Source of the DNA: Acidobacteriota bacterium
Lineage (GTDB): Bacteria > Acidobacteriota > Terriglobia > Acidiferrales > UBA7541
Assembly: GCA_013289715.1 (NCBI GenBank)
Contig: JABCZJ010000006.1
Location: forward strand, 62,001 to 126,000
Reading direction: 5' to 3'
Length of the DNA: 64,000 nt
In this document: positions 46,003-55,719 of the stretch, in pieces
Position numbering within the stretch: the stretch's first letter is position 1
How the letters are laid out: each line of letters opens with the position of its first letter
Notes under the pieces: generated by a model
Told to the model about the DNA's origin: nothing
The model's input: only the letters and a program-made list of their open reading frames with translations
The model's database searches: none
Program-made: the position numbers and the translations under genes

Positions 46003-46038
46003 TTGTCATCCCGGGCGTAACGAGGGATCTGCTTTTTC
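46003..46038 (+). repeat. Dispersed intergenic repeat, copy 1
   Basis: The stretch TTGTCATCCCGGGCGTAACG... GGGATCTGCTTTTTC, located between etfB and etfA, has the familiar 'GTCATcC-GAGC-n-GAaGGATCT' character of dispersed repeats found across many bacterial genomes. A second, diverged copy lies at 49886-49924. Confidence 0.5.
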
Positions 46039-46065
46039 TTTGCACTCTTTAAAAACGGACGAAAA

Positions 46066-47049
46066 ATGAAAATCCTGCTCATCACCGAACAACGCGACGC
46101 GCAGTGGAACAAGGTCAGCTTCGAAACTCTGGCCGCCGCCCAGCAAATCGTCCAGCAAACCAAGGGCACGCTGACGGGCGTAGTAATCGGCAAAGGCATC
46201 GCGGCGCTGGCCGCCGACCTCTCGGCCTACCAACTCGATGAAGTCCTCGCCGTCGAACACGAGCTCCTGGAAAAATACACGCCAGACGGCTTCGCCTTGG
46301 CTCTGCGTCAAATCATCGAATTCAGCAAACCCGACCTGGTTCTTTTCCCCCACAGCTATCAAGTCCGCGATTTCGCGCCCAAGCTGGCGGCCTCGCTGCA
46401 AAAAGGCATGATCGGCGACTGCGTCGCCTACCGCTACGAAAACGGAAAACTCATCTTCGTGCGTCAAATGTTTCAAGGCCGCACCTCCGCCGACGTCGTC
46501 TTCACCGGCGAAGCCCCGTGGATCGCTTCCTTCCAGGCCAGCGCCTTCCGCGCCGACCTCGCCGCCAAACATTCCAGCGGCACAGCGCCCGTAAAATCGG
46601 TAAGCGTGGAACTGAAACCAGAACAAATCCGCACCAAGCCGCTCGATCTGTTCCGTGAAGCCAAGCAAGCCGTGGACCTCACACAAGCGCCGATCCTGGT
46701 CTCGGTAGGCCGCGGCATCAAAGCCCCGGAAAATATTCCTCTCGCCGAGAAACTCGCGAAACTGATGGGGGGCGAAATCTGCGCCTCGCGCCCCATCTGC
46801 GACGAAGGCTGGCTCCCCATGGACCGCCAGATCGGCAGCTCCGGCCAGACCGTCGCGCCCAAACTCTATCTCGCGTTAGGCATCAGCGGCGCCATCCAGC
46901 ACGTCGTCGGCATGAAAGGCGCCCGCACCATCGCCGCCATCAACAAAGATCAAAACGCCCCTATTTTCGAAGTAGCCGACTACGGCGTGGTAGGCGACCT
47001 TTTCGAAATCGTCCCCGCCCTGATCGAAGAACTCGAAAAGCCGCACTAA
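46066..47049 (+). CDS. etfA: Electron transfer flavoprotein, alpha subunit
   Basis: A 327-residue ETF alpha subunit. The C-terminal FAD-binding domain reads GGEICASRPICDEGWLP, IGSSGQTVAPKLYLALGISGAIQH and AINKDQNAPIFEVADYGVVGD, the classical ETF-alpha signature. It pairs with EtfB. The gene is 75 bp after etfB, with a dispersed repeat in between. Confidence 0.93.
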   Translation: MKILLITEQRDAQWNKVSFETLAAAQQIVQQTKGTLTGVVIGKGIAALAADLSAYQLDEVLAVEHELLEKYTPDGFALALRQIIEFSKPDLVLFPHSYQVRDFAPKLAASLQKGMIGDCVAYRYENGKLIFVRQMFQGRTSADVVFTGEAPWIASFQASAFRADLAAKHSSGTAPVKSVSVELKPEQIRTKPLDLFREAKQAVDLTQAPILVSVGRGIKAPENIPLAEKLAKLMGGEICASRPICDEGWLPMDRQIGSSGQTVAPKLYLALGISGAIQHVVGMKGARTIAAINKDQNAPIFEVADYGVVGDLFEIVPALIEELEKPH

Positions 47050-47409
47050 CTCGATAGCATAGGCAATCTTGTGCTCCTTTTTTTGACTTTGTACCGGCCG
47101 CCTCAGGCGGGCGCTTTTGGTTTAAAGGCCTGTCGCTGATCTCATCTCACGCCGAAACGTGGCCGAACCCGAATCCTGCTGTCCAATTTCGTGACGGCAC
47201 TTCCCGCAACCGCGCATTCCGCCGCACCAACCCGCTAGCTATCCTCTCTAAATCGCTGATTCCAATTCGTTTAATTCACTATGCAGTTGGCGCTCCGCCT
47301 GCCAATCCTTCGCGGGCTTTGCCTGCCGGCGCTACGGTGTAGGCGCGGGTTTTAGATCCGCCGGCTGTTCCGTTCCTAGAAATAGCGGGCTCGTCGAGGG
47401 AGGCTGCGA
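47050..47409. terminator. Intergenic region with candidate rho-independent terminator
   Basis: The 360-bp gap holds CCGCC-TCA-GGCGG (47098-47110) followed by GCGCTTTT, a modest hairpin-plus-T terminator for etfBA. I see no gene in the rest. A TTTTTTTT tract precedes the hairpin, so it could also work in reverse. Confidence 0.45.
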
Positions 47410-49824
47410 ATGACCGCACTAATACAAGACCTCAGATTTGCCGTGCGCATGCTCGCAAAATCTCCCGGCTTCACCATCGTCGCCGTCCTTACCCTTGCCC
47501 TCGGCATCGGCGCCAATACCGCGATCTTCAGCATCGTAAACGTCGTCCTGCTCCGCCCATTGCCCTTCAAAGATTCCTCGCACCTCGTCCGTCTGCGCGA
47601 AACCCACAAGAACGTCGGCAATGTTTCCGTTTCCTATCCTGATTTCCTCGACTGGCGCGAACAGAGCCATTCCTTCCTCGCCATGAGCGTCATTAACAAT
47701 GTGGGTTTCAATCTCTCCGGCATCGCGCAACCCGAAAATATCGGCGGCTACGCAGTCTCACCAAATTTTCTCGCGCTCGTTGGCGTCCGCCCGGTTCTAG
47801 GCCGCGATCTTCTTCCCTCCGAAGAAAAACCGGGAACCGCGCCCGTCGTCCTGCTTAGTTACCAGCTCTGGCAATCGCATCTGGGCGGCGATCCCGCCGT
47901 GATCGGTCGCTCCATCATCCTGGATGGCCGCAGCTACTCGATCGTCGGCATTCTCCCCTCCACATTCCGCTTTCTCGATCGCAGCGACGTCCTCATCCCC
48001 ATCGGCGTCTTTGCCGCTGGCCTAACGGAGCGTGGCGAGCGTGGCGATATGGACGTAGTCGGCCGCCTCTCCCCCGGCGTGACTCCGTCTCAAGCCGCAG
48101 TCGAAATGAATACGATCACCGCGCGCCTCGCCAACCAGTACCCACAATCGAATTACGGCTTCGGCGCGCATCTGGAATCTTTTCGCGAAGCGTTCACGGG
48201 GGACACGCGCCTCGCTGTCCTGGTGCTTTTCGGCGCCGTGGTCTTTGTCCTGCTGATCGCTTGCGTCAACGTTGCGAATCTGTTCCTCGTGCGTGGCGCC
48301 GCGCGCGCCCGTGAAATTGCCCTGCGTCTGGCATTCGGCGCCAGCCGTGGCCGCCTCGTTCGCCAGATGCTGACGGAAAGCCTCGTGCTGGCGGTCTGCG
48401 GCGGCGCAGTCGGCATTGTCCTCGGAGCGTGGGGAATTTCAGGCCTGCGGTATTTGCTGCCCGCTGATTCGCTGCAGATGATGGGCGTGCGCATGGACCT
48501 CGGCGTTTTCCTTTTCGCTGCCGCCATGATCGTTCTTGTGACCTTTGCCTTCGGACTGATCCCGGCGCTCCAAGCCACCCGGCCGGATTTGCACGAAACT
48601 CTAAAAGAAGGTGGGCGTAGCGCGACCTCGAACTCTGCCCAGCATCGCCTGCGCGGCGCGCTGGCGATTGCCGAGACAGCTCTGGCACTGGTGCTCCTGG
48701 TCGGCGCCGGACTAATGCTGAAGAGCCTCTACCATCTGATTCAAGTCAGTCCGGGATTCGAGCCGGCCCGCGTCCTGACCATGGAAATGGATCTGCGCAC
48801 CGATCAGTATTCCAAAGATCCGATCATCCTGAATTTCTGGCAACAAGTTCTCGAGCGCGTTCGCATAATCCCCGGCGTCGAATCCGCCGCAGTCGGCACG
48901 GTGGTTCCTCTTACGGGCAGCCACCGCCGCTCCGATGTCACCATCGAAGGCTTGCCCACCCCGGGTCCGGGAGAATTTCCGCATCCCGACTGCCACGTCA
49001 TCAGCGCCGCTTACACCAGCGCGATGGGCATCCCTGTGTTGCGCGGGCGAACGTTCACCGATGCTGACAACGAAATCGCTCCGTTAGTGGGCCTCGTCAA
49101 TGCCACCATGGCTCGCCGCTTCTGGAGCAATGGCGATCCCATCGGCAAACGCATCCTGCGAGGCCATCCGGGAGGCGACGGAAAATGGGTCACCATCGTA
49201 GGCGTCGTTGCAGACACCAAACTCTACGGTTTGGACAACCCCGCGCGGCTGGAAGTTTATTATCCGTACCGCCAGCAACCGGAGACCGACATGAACCTCG
49301 TCGTCCGCTCCGCCCTCGACCCCGCGAGCCTCACCTCCGCGATTCGTGCCGCAGTCGCCGCGGTTGATAAAGACCAGCCCATCTTCGACGTCCACACCAT
49401 GCAGCAGCGCGTGGACGATTCCATCTCGACGCGCCGCCTCACCTTGGTGCTTCTCGGCATTTTCAGCGCCCTCGCGCTGATCCTAGCGGCCATCGGAATT
49501 TACGGCGTAATAGCTTACAGCGTCGCGCTGCGCACGCAGGAAATCGGCATTCGCATGGCGTTAGGTGCGCAACAACACGACGTCCTGCGCCTGGTCCTCG
49601 GCCAAGGCGCCCGCATCGCATTCTTCGGCGTGGCGTTCGGCCTGGCCGCCGCCGCCGCGCTCGCCCGCCTTCTCTCTGGCCTCTTATTCTCCGTAAGCGC
49701 GAGCGACCCGATCACCTTCGCCGCCGTGGCCGTTCTTCTGGTTGCGGTCGCGCTCCTGGCCTGTTACATCCCAGCCCGCCGCGCGATGCTCGTAGACCCC
49801 ATTATCGCCCTCCGCTACGAATGA
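47410..49824 (+). CDS. ABC transporter permease of the ADOP (acidobacterial duplicated orphan permease) type
   Basis: An 804-residue MacB/FtsX-type permease made of two tandem FtsX-like units. MLAKSPGFTIVAVLTLALGIGANTAIFSIVNVVLLRPLP is its typical start. FtsX repeats occur near residues 275-400 and 690-800, each with periplasmic MacB-PCD domains before them. No ATPase gene is adjacent, which is characteristic of these orphan permeases, common in Acidobacteria. Substrate unknown; the gene lies between etfA and the ETF-quinone oxidoreductase. Confidence 0.9.
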   Translation: MTALIQDLRFAVRMLAKSPGFTIVAVLTLALGIGANTAIFSIVNVVLLRPLPFKDSSHLVRLRETHKNVGNVSVSYPDFLDWREQSHSFLAMSVINNVGFNLSGIAQPENIGGYAVSPNFLALVGVRPVLGRDLLPSEEKPGTAPVVLLSYQLWQSHLGGDPAVIGRSIILDGRSYSIVGILPSTFRFLDRSDVLIPIGVFAAGLTERGERGDMDVVGRLSPGVTPSQAAVEMNTITARLANQYPQSNYGFGAHLESFREAFTGDTRLAVLVLFGAVVFVLLIACVNVANLFLVRGAARAREIALRLAFGASRGRLVRQMLTESLVLAVCGGAVGIVLGAWGISGLRYLLPADSLQMMGVRMDLGVFLFAAAMIVLVTFAFGLIPALQATRPDLHETLKEGGRSATSNSAQHRLRGALAIAETALALVLLVGAGLMLKSLYHLIQVSPGFEPARVLTMEMDLRTDQYSKDPIILNFWQQVLERVRIIPGVESAAVGTVVPLTGSHRRSDVTIEGLPTPGPGEFPHPDCHVISAAYTSAMGIPVLRGRTFTDADNEIAPLVGLVNATMARRFWSNGDPIGKRILRGHPGGDGKWVTIVGVVADTKLYGLDNPARLEVYYPYRQQPETDMNLVVRSALDPASLTSAIRAAVAAVDKDQPIFDVHTMQQRVDDSISTRRLTLVLLGIFSALALILAAIGIYGVIAYSVALRTQEIGIRMALGAQQHDVLRLVLGQGARIAFFGVAFGLAAAAALARLLSGLLFSVSASDPITFAAVAVLLVAVALLACYIPARRAMLVDPIIALRYE

Positions 49825-49885
49825 ATCTGATTCCAATCGATCACGGTGACTCCGTGGCAAAGTCTCGGGAGCGACTGATCGCGCC

Positions 49886-49924
49886 GTCATCCTAAGCGCG
49901 GCGGAAGATCTCTCCGGCTTTTTC
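49886..49924 (+). repeat. Dispersed intergenic repeat, copy 2, with flanking CTCTGCG tract
   Basis: GTCATCCTAAGCGCGGCGG-AAGATCTCTCCGGC-TTTTTC resembles the copy at 46003-46038. It continues into a CTCTGCG-rich segment (to about 49995) typical of intergenic repeats in this kind of genome. No gene is visible between the permease and the ETF-quinone oxidoreductase. Confidence 0.5.
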
Positions 49925-50030
49925 TCTGCGTCCGCAGCGCCTCTGCGGTAAATTCTCGATTCCCAAAAAATTTCTGTGCCTCGGTGGCAAATCCCGTCAA
50001 CGCATTTTCTTCCTCTGATATCATGGCTGA

Positions 50031-51710
50031 ATGCCCGACACGCCCAACGTGATCCGTGAACAACTTGAAGCGGATGTTCTGATCATCGGCGCCGGCCCCG
50101 GCGGCCTTTCCTGCGCCTTGCACCTCGCCAAGCTGATCGAAACGCACACGGAGGCGAAAAAATCTCCCGCGCTCTCCGCCGAAAATATTTACGTGCTCGA
50201 AAAAGGCCGCGAAATCGGGGCGCATCAGCTTTCCGGAGCGATCATGGACCCGCGCGGCCTGCGCGAGCTCGTCCCGGACTTCGAAAAAACCGCTCCGCTC
50301 GACACACCCGTAACCGGCGACGCCGCCTACTACTTCACCGAATCCAGCAGCTACAAACTTCCCATCACGCCGCCACCGCTGCAAAATCACGGCAACTACG
50401 TTGTCTCGCTCAACAAGCTGGTGAAATGGCTCGGCGGGTTGGTCGAAAAAAAAGGCGTGAATCTCTTCACGCAGTTTGCCGGCAGGGAACTGCTCTACGA
50501 CAAGAACGGCATCGCCGGCGTCCTCACCGAAGACAAGGGCGTGGACAAGAACGGCAAACCGAAGGACAACTTCACGCCCGGCTACGAATTGCGCGCGAAA
50601 GTTACGGTCCTTGCCGAAGGCCCGCGCGGCTCCCTCACCAAAGAACTCGTCAGCAAGCTGAAGCTCGACGGCCTGAATCCGCAAGTCTATGGTCTGGGAA
50701 TCAAGGAACTATGGGATGTGCAGCCAGGAAAAATCGCTGCCGGCTACGTAGCGCACACACTTGGCTGGCCGCTCAGCTCAGATCTCTACGGCGGCGGCTG
50801 GGTTTACGGCCTGCAGAATAATCGCGTTTCGCTGGGGATGGTCGTCGCGCTGGAATATCACGACCCGCTTTTCGATCCGCACGAGGCGTTTCAGAGATAT
50901 AAGACGCATCCCTTTGTGAGAAATATTCTGGATGGCGGCAAACTCATCCGCTACGGCGCGAAGACGGTCCCTTACGGCGGCTGGTATTCCATGCCGCGCA
51001 GTTATGTGGATGGCGGCCTGATCATCGGCGATTCCGCCAGCTTGCTGAATTCACAGCGCCTGAAGGGGATTCACACAGCAATCAAAAGCGGAATGCTCGC
51101 CGCCGAAACGATTTACGAAGCGCTCTGCGCGAGCGACACGTCGGCAAAAACTCTCTCCGCCTATCCGCAAAAAATCGAAGCCAGCTGGATCAAGAAGGAA
51201 CTCTGGGAAGTCCGCAATTTCCACCAGGCCTTCCACGGCGGCTTGTATTCGGGTCTGGTGCAGGCAGGATTGCAGTTCGTAACCGGCGGACGCGGCCTGA
51301 GCGATCCCCTGCTCAGCGAACCAGGCTATCAGGAATATTCGAAACTGCATCGCAGCCGCACGCTGCTGGATCAATCCACGCGCTTCAAAGGCGACGGCAA
51401 GCTCACCTTCGATCGCCTCACCGACGTCTATCATTCCGGGACGCGCCACGAAGAAGACCAACCGTGCCATCTCGTCGTGCTCGAGCCGAATATCTGCGGC
51501 GATCGCTGCGTTCGCGAGTACGGCAACCCCTGCCAGTATTTCTGCCCTGCGGCGGTCTACGAGATGGTCACGGAAAAAGGCGAGCCAAAACTAAAAATCA
51601 ACGCCTCCAACTGCGTCCACTGCAAGACCTGCGACATCGCCGACCCCTACCAGATCATCAACTGGGTCCCGCCAGAAGGTGGCGGCGGTCCCAACTACGA
51701 AGGCATGTAA
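50031..51710 (+). CDS. Electron transfer flavoprotein-ubiquinone/menaquinone oxidoreductase
   Basis: A 559-residue enzyme. The FAD dinucleotide-binding motif VLIIGAGPGGLSCAL is near the start, and the C-terminal 4Fe-4S ligands are the four Cys in CGDRC...NCVHCKTCDIADP, with PEGGGGPNYEGM as the family ending. It oxidises reduced ETF and passes electrons to the quinone pool at the membrane. The neighbouring mqnE suggests menaquinone as the acceptor (inference). It completes the etfB-etfA set, though an ADOP permease lies between. Confidence 0.93.
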   Translation: MPDTPNVIREQLEADVLIIGAGPGGLSCALHLAKLIETHTEAKKSPALSAENIYVLEKGREIGAHQLSGAIMDPRGLRELVPDFEKTAPLDTPVTGDAAYYFTESSSYKLPITPPPLQNHGNYVVSLNKLVKWLGGLVEKKGVNLFTQFAGRELLYDKNGIAGVLTEDKGVDKNGKPKDNFTPGYELRAKVTVLAEGPRGSLTKELVSKLKLDGLNPQVYGLGIKELWDVQPGKIAAGYVAHTLGWPLSSDLYGGGWVYGLQNNRVSLGMVVALEYHDPLFDPHEAFQRYKTHPFVRNILDGGKLIRYGAKTVPYGGWYSMPRSYVDGGLIIGDSASLLNSQRLKGIHTAIKSGMLAAETIYEALCASDTSAKTLSAYPQKIEASWIKKELWEVRNFHQAFHGGLYSGLVQAGLQFVTGGRGLSDPLLSEPGYQEYSKLHRSRTLLDQSTRFKGDGKLTFDRLTDVYHSGTRHEEDQPCHLVVLEPNICGDRCVREYGNPCQYFCPAAVYEMVTEKGEPKLKINASNCVHCKTCDIADPYQIINWVPPEGGGGPNYEGM

Positions 51711-51812
51711 AGCGCGCTACAGCGCGATTCACCCTTCGGTCCCGCGGTGCAGGATCGAAGGGTTGGCGCCAGACACCGCGATGTGGTCTTATGTCTTTAC
51801 CTTAAAACAATT

Positions 51813-53015
51813 CTAACTACTCCCGCCAAACGCCCGCTTCAAGCGCGCCCAAAATCCTTCCTTCTTCCCCCCGGATGAATTCGCATCCCCCGCTCCCTGT
51901 TTTCCTGGCGACGAACTACTCTTCTGCGCCACCGCCTCCAAATGCGGCGCCTCCACGTGTCCCGTGAACTGATAATCGGGCTCCACGTGCACGGTCCGCA
52001 CCAGCAAGACCGCCTCGATCGCGGGATCTTCCGGCGGCGCAGGCGACGCCGAAGCCGAATAGACGAGCGGCGGCAAAATGATCTTGTACTCCGGCACGTA
52101 GACAACCGGCGGAGGCGGAGGCGCGTCTTTCGGCGCCGGCAAAATCGGATGCGTCTCGTTCGCGCCCGCCAGAATGCGCAACTGCACGTTTGGTTCCGGC
52201 GCAGGCTCCTTCTCCGCAACAGCATTCGGCGGCGCAGTCGGCGGAGCAGGCGTCGGCGCAGGTAGAGGTGCTGCCTCCGAAGGATACTGCTCCACATTCA
52301 ATTGTTCCCGCGATGTCACGCCCAGCACCGGAATCTGCGGCGGTGGCAACGATTGCACATGCAGCGGCGTGCACTCACAACTTCCCGGCGTGCCCGCCAC
52401 CGGCACCAGGTTACCCGCGGACAGGAAAAATTCGCCACTCTGCGGAACGATCAGCCCCGCCCCAGTAAATTGCTGCTCCAACCGAATCGCGCCGCTGCTC
52501 GCCACCACGCACAACGAATCGTTCATGTCCAAACCCGCCGTGATCTCGCGGCTCGCTCCGCCAATATCCAGCGGCGTTGCAATCATCGTCGGCGTAAATA
52601 TCCGCAGCGGAGTGCTCGCCGGAAGCTGCAAGTGAATGCGCCCGAAGTTCAGCGCCAACGTGATCGAAGCCCCAGACTGCAGCAGCGTGAACTTCGCGGG
52701 CCCGCAAATATCAACTTGCCCGCCCGCAACCAATGTCAATCGCGCCTTGCCGTCGTGCACCGTCAGCACGCTGCCGTTGAATACGAAGCTTGGCGATCCG
52801 CGCGTCGCGGCAGCCGGCGCGCTGTCCGTGGCCGTGCCGTTGTCCACGGAAACATCATTTCCTTCGACGCGCCCCACTGCACCAGGCGGCGCTTGCTGCC
52901 CGCGCGATAGCGAAGGAAATGTCACAACCGCGCCCAGCGCCAGAATAATCGGCGCGAGACGACGCAGTCGCAAATAGGCGGCATTGCACGGCGCGGATTG
53001 GGGTCGGGAGCACAT
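51813..53015 (-). CDS. Secreted FecR-like protein with Pro-rich C-terminus
   Basis: A 400-residue protein with a signal sequence (APIILALGAVVTFPSLSRGQ). It has a FecR-like beta domain (about residues 55-200) of the pattern FNGSVLTVHDGKARLTLVAGGQVDICGPAKFTLLQSG, then a long Pro/Ala-rich linker and a basic C-terminal tail (GFWARLKRAFGGSS). FecR domains normally modulate sigma factors, but here no sigma gene is linked, so a surface or scaffold role is also possible. The 5' end is about 36 bp from the start of the divergent acyltransferase gene. Confidence 0.65.
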   Translation of the reverse strand: MCSRPQSAPCNAAYLRLRRLAPIILALGAVVTFPSLSRGQQAPPGAVGRVEGNDVSVDNGTATDSAPAAATRGSPSFVFNGSVLTVHDGKARLTLVAGGQVDICGPAKFTLLQSGASITLALNFGRIHLQLPASTPLRIFTPTMIATPLDIGGASREITAGLDMNDSLCVVASSGAIRLEQQFTGAGLIVPQSGEFFLSAGNLVPVAGTPGSCECTPLHVQSLPPPQIPVLGVTSREQLNVEQYPSEAAPLPAPTPAPPTAPPNAVAEKEPAPEPNVQLRILAGANETHPILPAPKDAPPPPPVVYVPEYKIILPPLVYSASASPAPPEDPAIEAVLLVRTVHVEPDYQFTGHVEAPHLEAVAQKSSSSPGKQGAGDANSSGGKKEGFWARLKRAFGGSS

Positions 53016-53051
53016 CGAGACCAGCGCGAGAATCCCCTATACTATACCGCA

Positions 53052-53840
53052 GTGGATACCGACGCGAAATCAACCGCGGCCGCAAGCACTCCGGCCGCCA
53101 ATTCGCCATTCGATCTGCGCGGTCCGCAGCTCTCACGCTGGCGCCGCATGCAAATCCCCGTGATCGCCTGGTTCGTGTACGGCGCGATTCGCCTCATCGG
53201 CCCCACGCTCCGCCTCGATGTCGTCGGCGCGCACAACGCCGTGCTCATCCAACACCACGGCGAAACCGCCATCGGAGCCTTCTGGCATCGCTGTATCTTT
53301 TCCGCCGCATGGGTCTGGCGCAATCGCGGCTTGGTCATCATGAACACGGTGAATTTCGACGGCCAATGGACGCGCCGGGTTATCGAGCGCCTCGGTTTCG
53401 GCACCGCGCAAGGCAGCTCCAGCCGCGGAGCTATCGAAGGCCTAAGCGTGATGGCGCAGCGCATCAAGGAAGGCAAGCACGTCGCGTTTACGATTGACGG
53501 CCCGCGCGGCCCGCGCTACGTCGCGAAACCCGGACCGATTATTCTCGCGCGCCGCACCGGCAGTCCGATCACCGTCTTTCATATCGGCTTGCAGCACGGC
53601 TACACCTTCAAGAAATCCTGGGACTTGTTCCAGATTCCGTTCCCGTTTACGCGCGCGGTCATGTTCCTCGCGCCCGCCGTTCGCGTTCCCACCGATGCGG
53701 GCAGCGAACTCATGCATCAGAAACAAGCCGAAATGCAGGCCGCGCTCGAAAAAGTGCGCGACGCCGCGGAATCATGGTTTCAACTGAGTGATCCGCAACG
53801 GAAAGAAGTACGCGCTATGTGGAATCGCCGGAATGATTAA
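53052..53840 (+). CDS. DUF374/lysophospholipid-acyltransferase-like protein
   Basis: A 262-residue protein with one N-terminal membrane segment. AVLIQHHGETAIGAFWHR carries the acyltransferase HX4-like region, FTIDGPRGPRYVAKPG is the DUF374 signature, and GAIEGLSVMAQRIKEG supports it. Proteins of this type are LPS/lipid acyltransferase-like and often occur near lipid A genes. GTG 53052 is chosen over a frame from 52998, which would overlap the divergent FecR-like gene. Confidence 0.82.
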   Translation: MDTDAKSTAAASTPAANSPFDLRGPQLSRWRRMQIPVIAWFVYGAIRLIGPTLRLDVVGAHNAVLIQHHGETAIGAFWHRCIFSAAWVWRNRGLVIMNTVNFDGQWTRRVIERLGFGTAQGSSSRGAIEGLSVMAQRIKEGKHVAFTIDGPRGPRYVAKPGPIILARRTGSPITVFHIGLQHGYTFKKSWDLFQIPFPFTRAVMFLAPAVRVPTDAGSELMHQKQAEMQAALEKVRDAAESWFQLSDPQRKEVRAMWNRRND

Positions 53841-53870
53841 GCCGCCAGCGGAAAAAATCTACAGAAGTTC

Positions 53871-55022
53871 TTACCCTTCGCCCAGCTTAATGGGAATGTT
53901 CATCTGCTTGCCGTCGCGCACGATCGTCAACGTAACTGTATTCCCGGGCTGCGAGCGGTTCAGCATCAAATTCAGATCCATCTGATTCGTGATCGCCTTG
54001 CCATCCACGGCGATCAGCACATCGCCGCCAATGCGCAGTTCCTGCAGGCCAGCCACCATGGATTTGTTGCCGCCGCGGATTCCCGCCTGCGCCGCCGCGC
54101 CGCCCGGGTCCACACGCTCGATCAAAATTCCCTGCTGCACGTTCAGCTTCAGCGCTTCAGCCAGCCCGGGCCACAACGCGCGCCCCTCCGCGCCGAGCGT
54201 CGCGCGGCGCACCCGCCCGTACTTGATCAAATCCTCCGCCACGCGGCGCGCCGTATTGATCGGAATCGCGAATCCGATTCCCGCGGTAGTTCCAGTCGGT
54301 GCATAAATCGCGCTGTTGATTCCGATCACCTGCCCGTGCGAATCCAGCAGCGGCCCGCCGGAATTCCCGCGATTGATCGAAGCATCCGTCTGAATCGCTT
54401 CATCAATGAAAGTGTTTTCGCTGGTCTGCACCGTGCGCCCCAGCGCGCTCACGATCCCGGTAGTAAGCGTGCTGGAAAATCCGAACGGATTGCCGATCGC
54501 CAGCGCCCGCTGCCCCACCAACAGATTGCGCGAATCGCCCAGCGTCAAAGGCGTGAGCTTGTGCCCCTGCGTATCAATCTGGATCAGCGCGATGTCGTTG
54601 CGCGTGTCTTCTCCGATCAATTTAGCTTTGTAACGCGTTAAGTCGCCCAGCGTCACCTCAATCGTCTGCGCGCCCTGCACCACGTGATAATTCGTCAGGA
54701 TGTGCCCATCTACATCAATCAAAAATCCCGAGCCCGCACCCTCTACCGGCACGGGATTGTAGAAAAAATCGTACTCCACCGTGCGCGTCACGATGTTCGC
54801 CACCGCCGGCGACGCCAGGCGATAGATGCGCACGTTCTCCGCTTCGGTGGGATCCAGCGCAGCCGGCCCGCTCGAATCCGGCGCGCGCAAAGCATTCACA
54901 GCCGCGGGATTGCGTTCGCCGTAACGCGACCCGGCCCAATACGCACCGAGCCCGATGATCAGCCCGATGGCCAGCAGCCGCACCGCGCGCCCTTCGCTTC
55001 CCGTGGTTCTCATGATGCTCAT
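53871..55022 (-). CDS. HtrA/DegP-like S1C serine protease
   Basis: A 383-residue periplasmic protease with an N-terminal membrane anchor (LLAIGLIIGLGAYWAG). Catalytic triad: His in TNYHVVQG, Asp in RNDIALIQ, Ser in NRGNSGGPLLD. One C-terminal PDZ domain contains PGLAEALKLNVQQGILIERV...GDVLIAVDGKAI. HtrA enzymes degrade or refold damaged envelope proteins. ATG 55022 is used; 55055 and 55013 are also in frame. Confidence 0.9.
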   Translation of the reverse strand: MSIMRTTGSEGRAVRLLAIGLIIGLGAYWAGSRYGERNPAAVNALRAPDSSGPAALDPTEAENVRIYRLASPAVANIVTRTVEYDFFYNPVPVEGAGSGFLIDVDGHILTNYHVVQGAQTIEVTLGDLTRYKAKLIGEDTRNDIALIQIDTQGHKLTPLTLGDSRNLLVGQRALAIGNPFGFSSTLTTGIVSALGRTVQTSENTFIDEAIQTDASINRGNSGGPLLDSHGQVIGINSAIYAPTGTTAGIGFAIPINTARRVAEDLIKYGRVRRATLGAEGRALWPGLAEALKLNVQQGILIERVDPGGAAAQAGIRGGNKSMVAGLQELRIGGDVLIAVDGKAITNQMDLNLMLNRSQPGNTVTLTIVRDGKQMNIPIKLGEG

Positions 55023-55095
55023 GAAGAAAGCTCTCGCACCCCGCCGCACCGGCATTCTCGCACGAACCCGCTCTGCCAGTTAATACGCTGCAATC

Positions 55096-55719
55096 TCAGG
55101 AAATGTTTCCACCCGCGGGAGCCGCCGGCCGCGACAATCGCTTCACCACTTCCAGCACCTGGCGCTCCGTATCTTTGATCGATCCCGAACAGTCGATCGT
55201 TTCATCGCCCAGGCGGCGTTTTTCTTCCATGGGCATCTGCGCCGCGATGCGCTGTTTCGCTTCTTCCAGTGTCAGTCCGCGGTCCACCAGCCGCTGCAAC
55301 TGTTGTTCCGGAGGGCACCAGCAGACAATCACCTCATCGAGCTCCTTGTTGTAGCCCGCTTCGATGATCAGCGCCGCTTCCACGACGGCCAGCTCGGGGC
55401 CTCCCGGATGGCCCTGCGCGGTAAACCACTTGCGCACCACGTCCAGAATCCGCGGATGCAGAATTTGATTCAAGCGCGCGCGCTTGGACGCATCCGCAAA
55501 AATAATCTGCCCGAGCTTGCTGCGGTCCACGTTGCCGTGCGCGTCCAGAATTTCATCGCCGAATTCGCGGACTACTTCCTCGCGGGCCTCTTGCCCCCGT
55601 TCGAGTAGTTCGTGGCCTAGTGTATCCGCATCCAGCACCGGACAATCGAATTCGCGCAGCATTCCCCCCACAGTGGATTTACCGGATGCGATGCCGCCGG
55701 TGAGGCCGACGCGCAGCAT
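55096..55719 (-). CDS. coaE: Dephospho-CoA kinase
   Basis: A 207-residue P-loop kinase: Walker A GLTGGIASGKSTV at residues 5-17, DADTLGHELLERG, and PEQQLQRLVDRG as the lid/adenylate region. It phosphorylates dephospho-CoA in the last step of CoA synthesis. Its ATG overlaps the folD stop by one base (TAATG), so the two are translationally coupled. Confidence 0.95.
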   Translation of the reverse strand: MLRVGLTGGIASGKSTVGGMLREFDCPVLDADTLGHELLERGQEAREEVVREFGDEILDAHGNVDRSKLGQIIFADASKRARLNQILHPRILDVVRKWFTAQGHPGGPELAVVEAALIIEAGYNKELDEVIVCWCPPEQQLQRLVDRGLTLEEAKQRIAAQMPMEEKRRLGDETIDCSGSIKDTERQVLEVVKRLSRPAAPAGGNIS

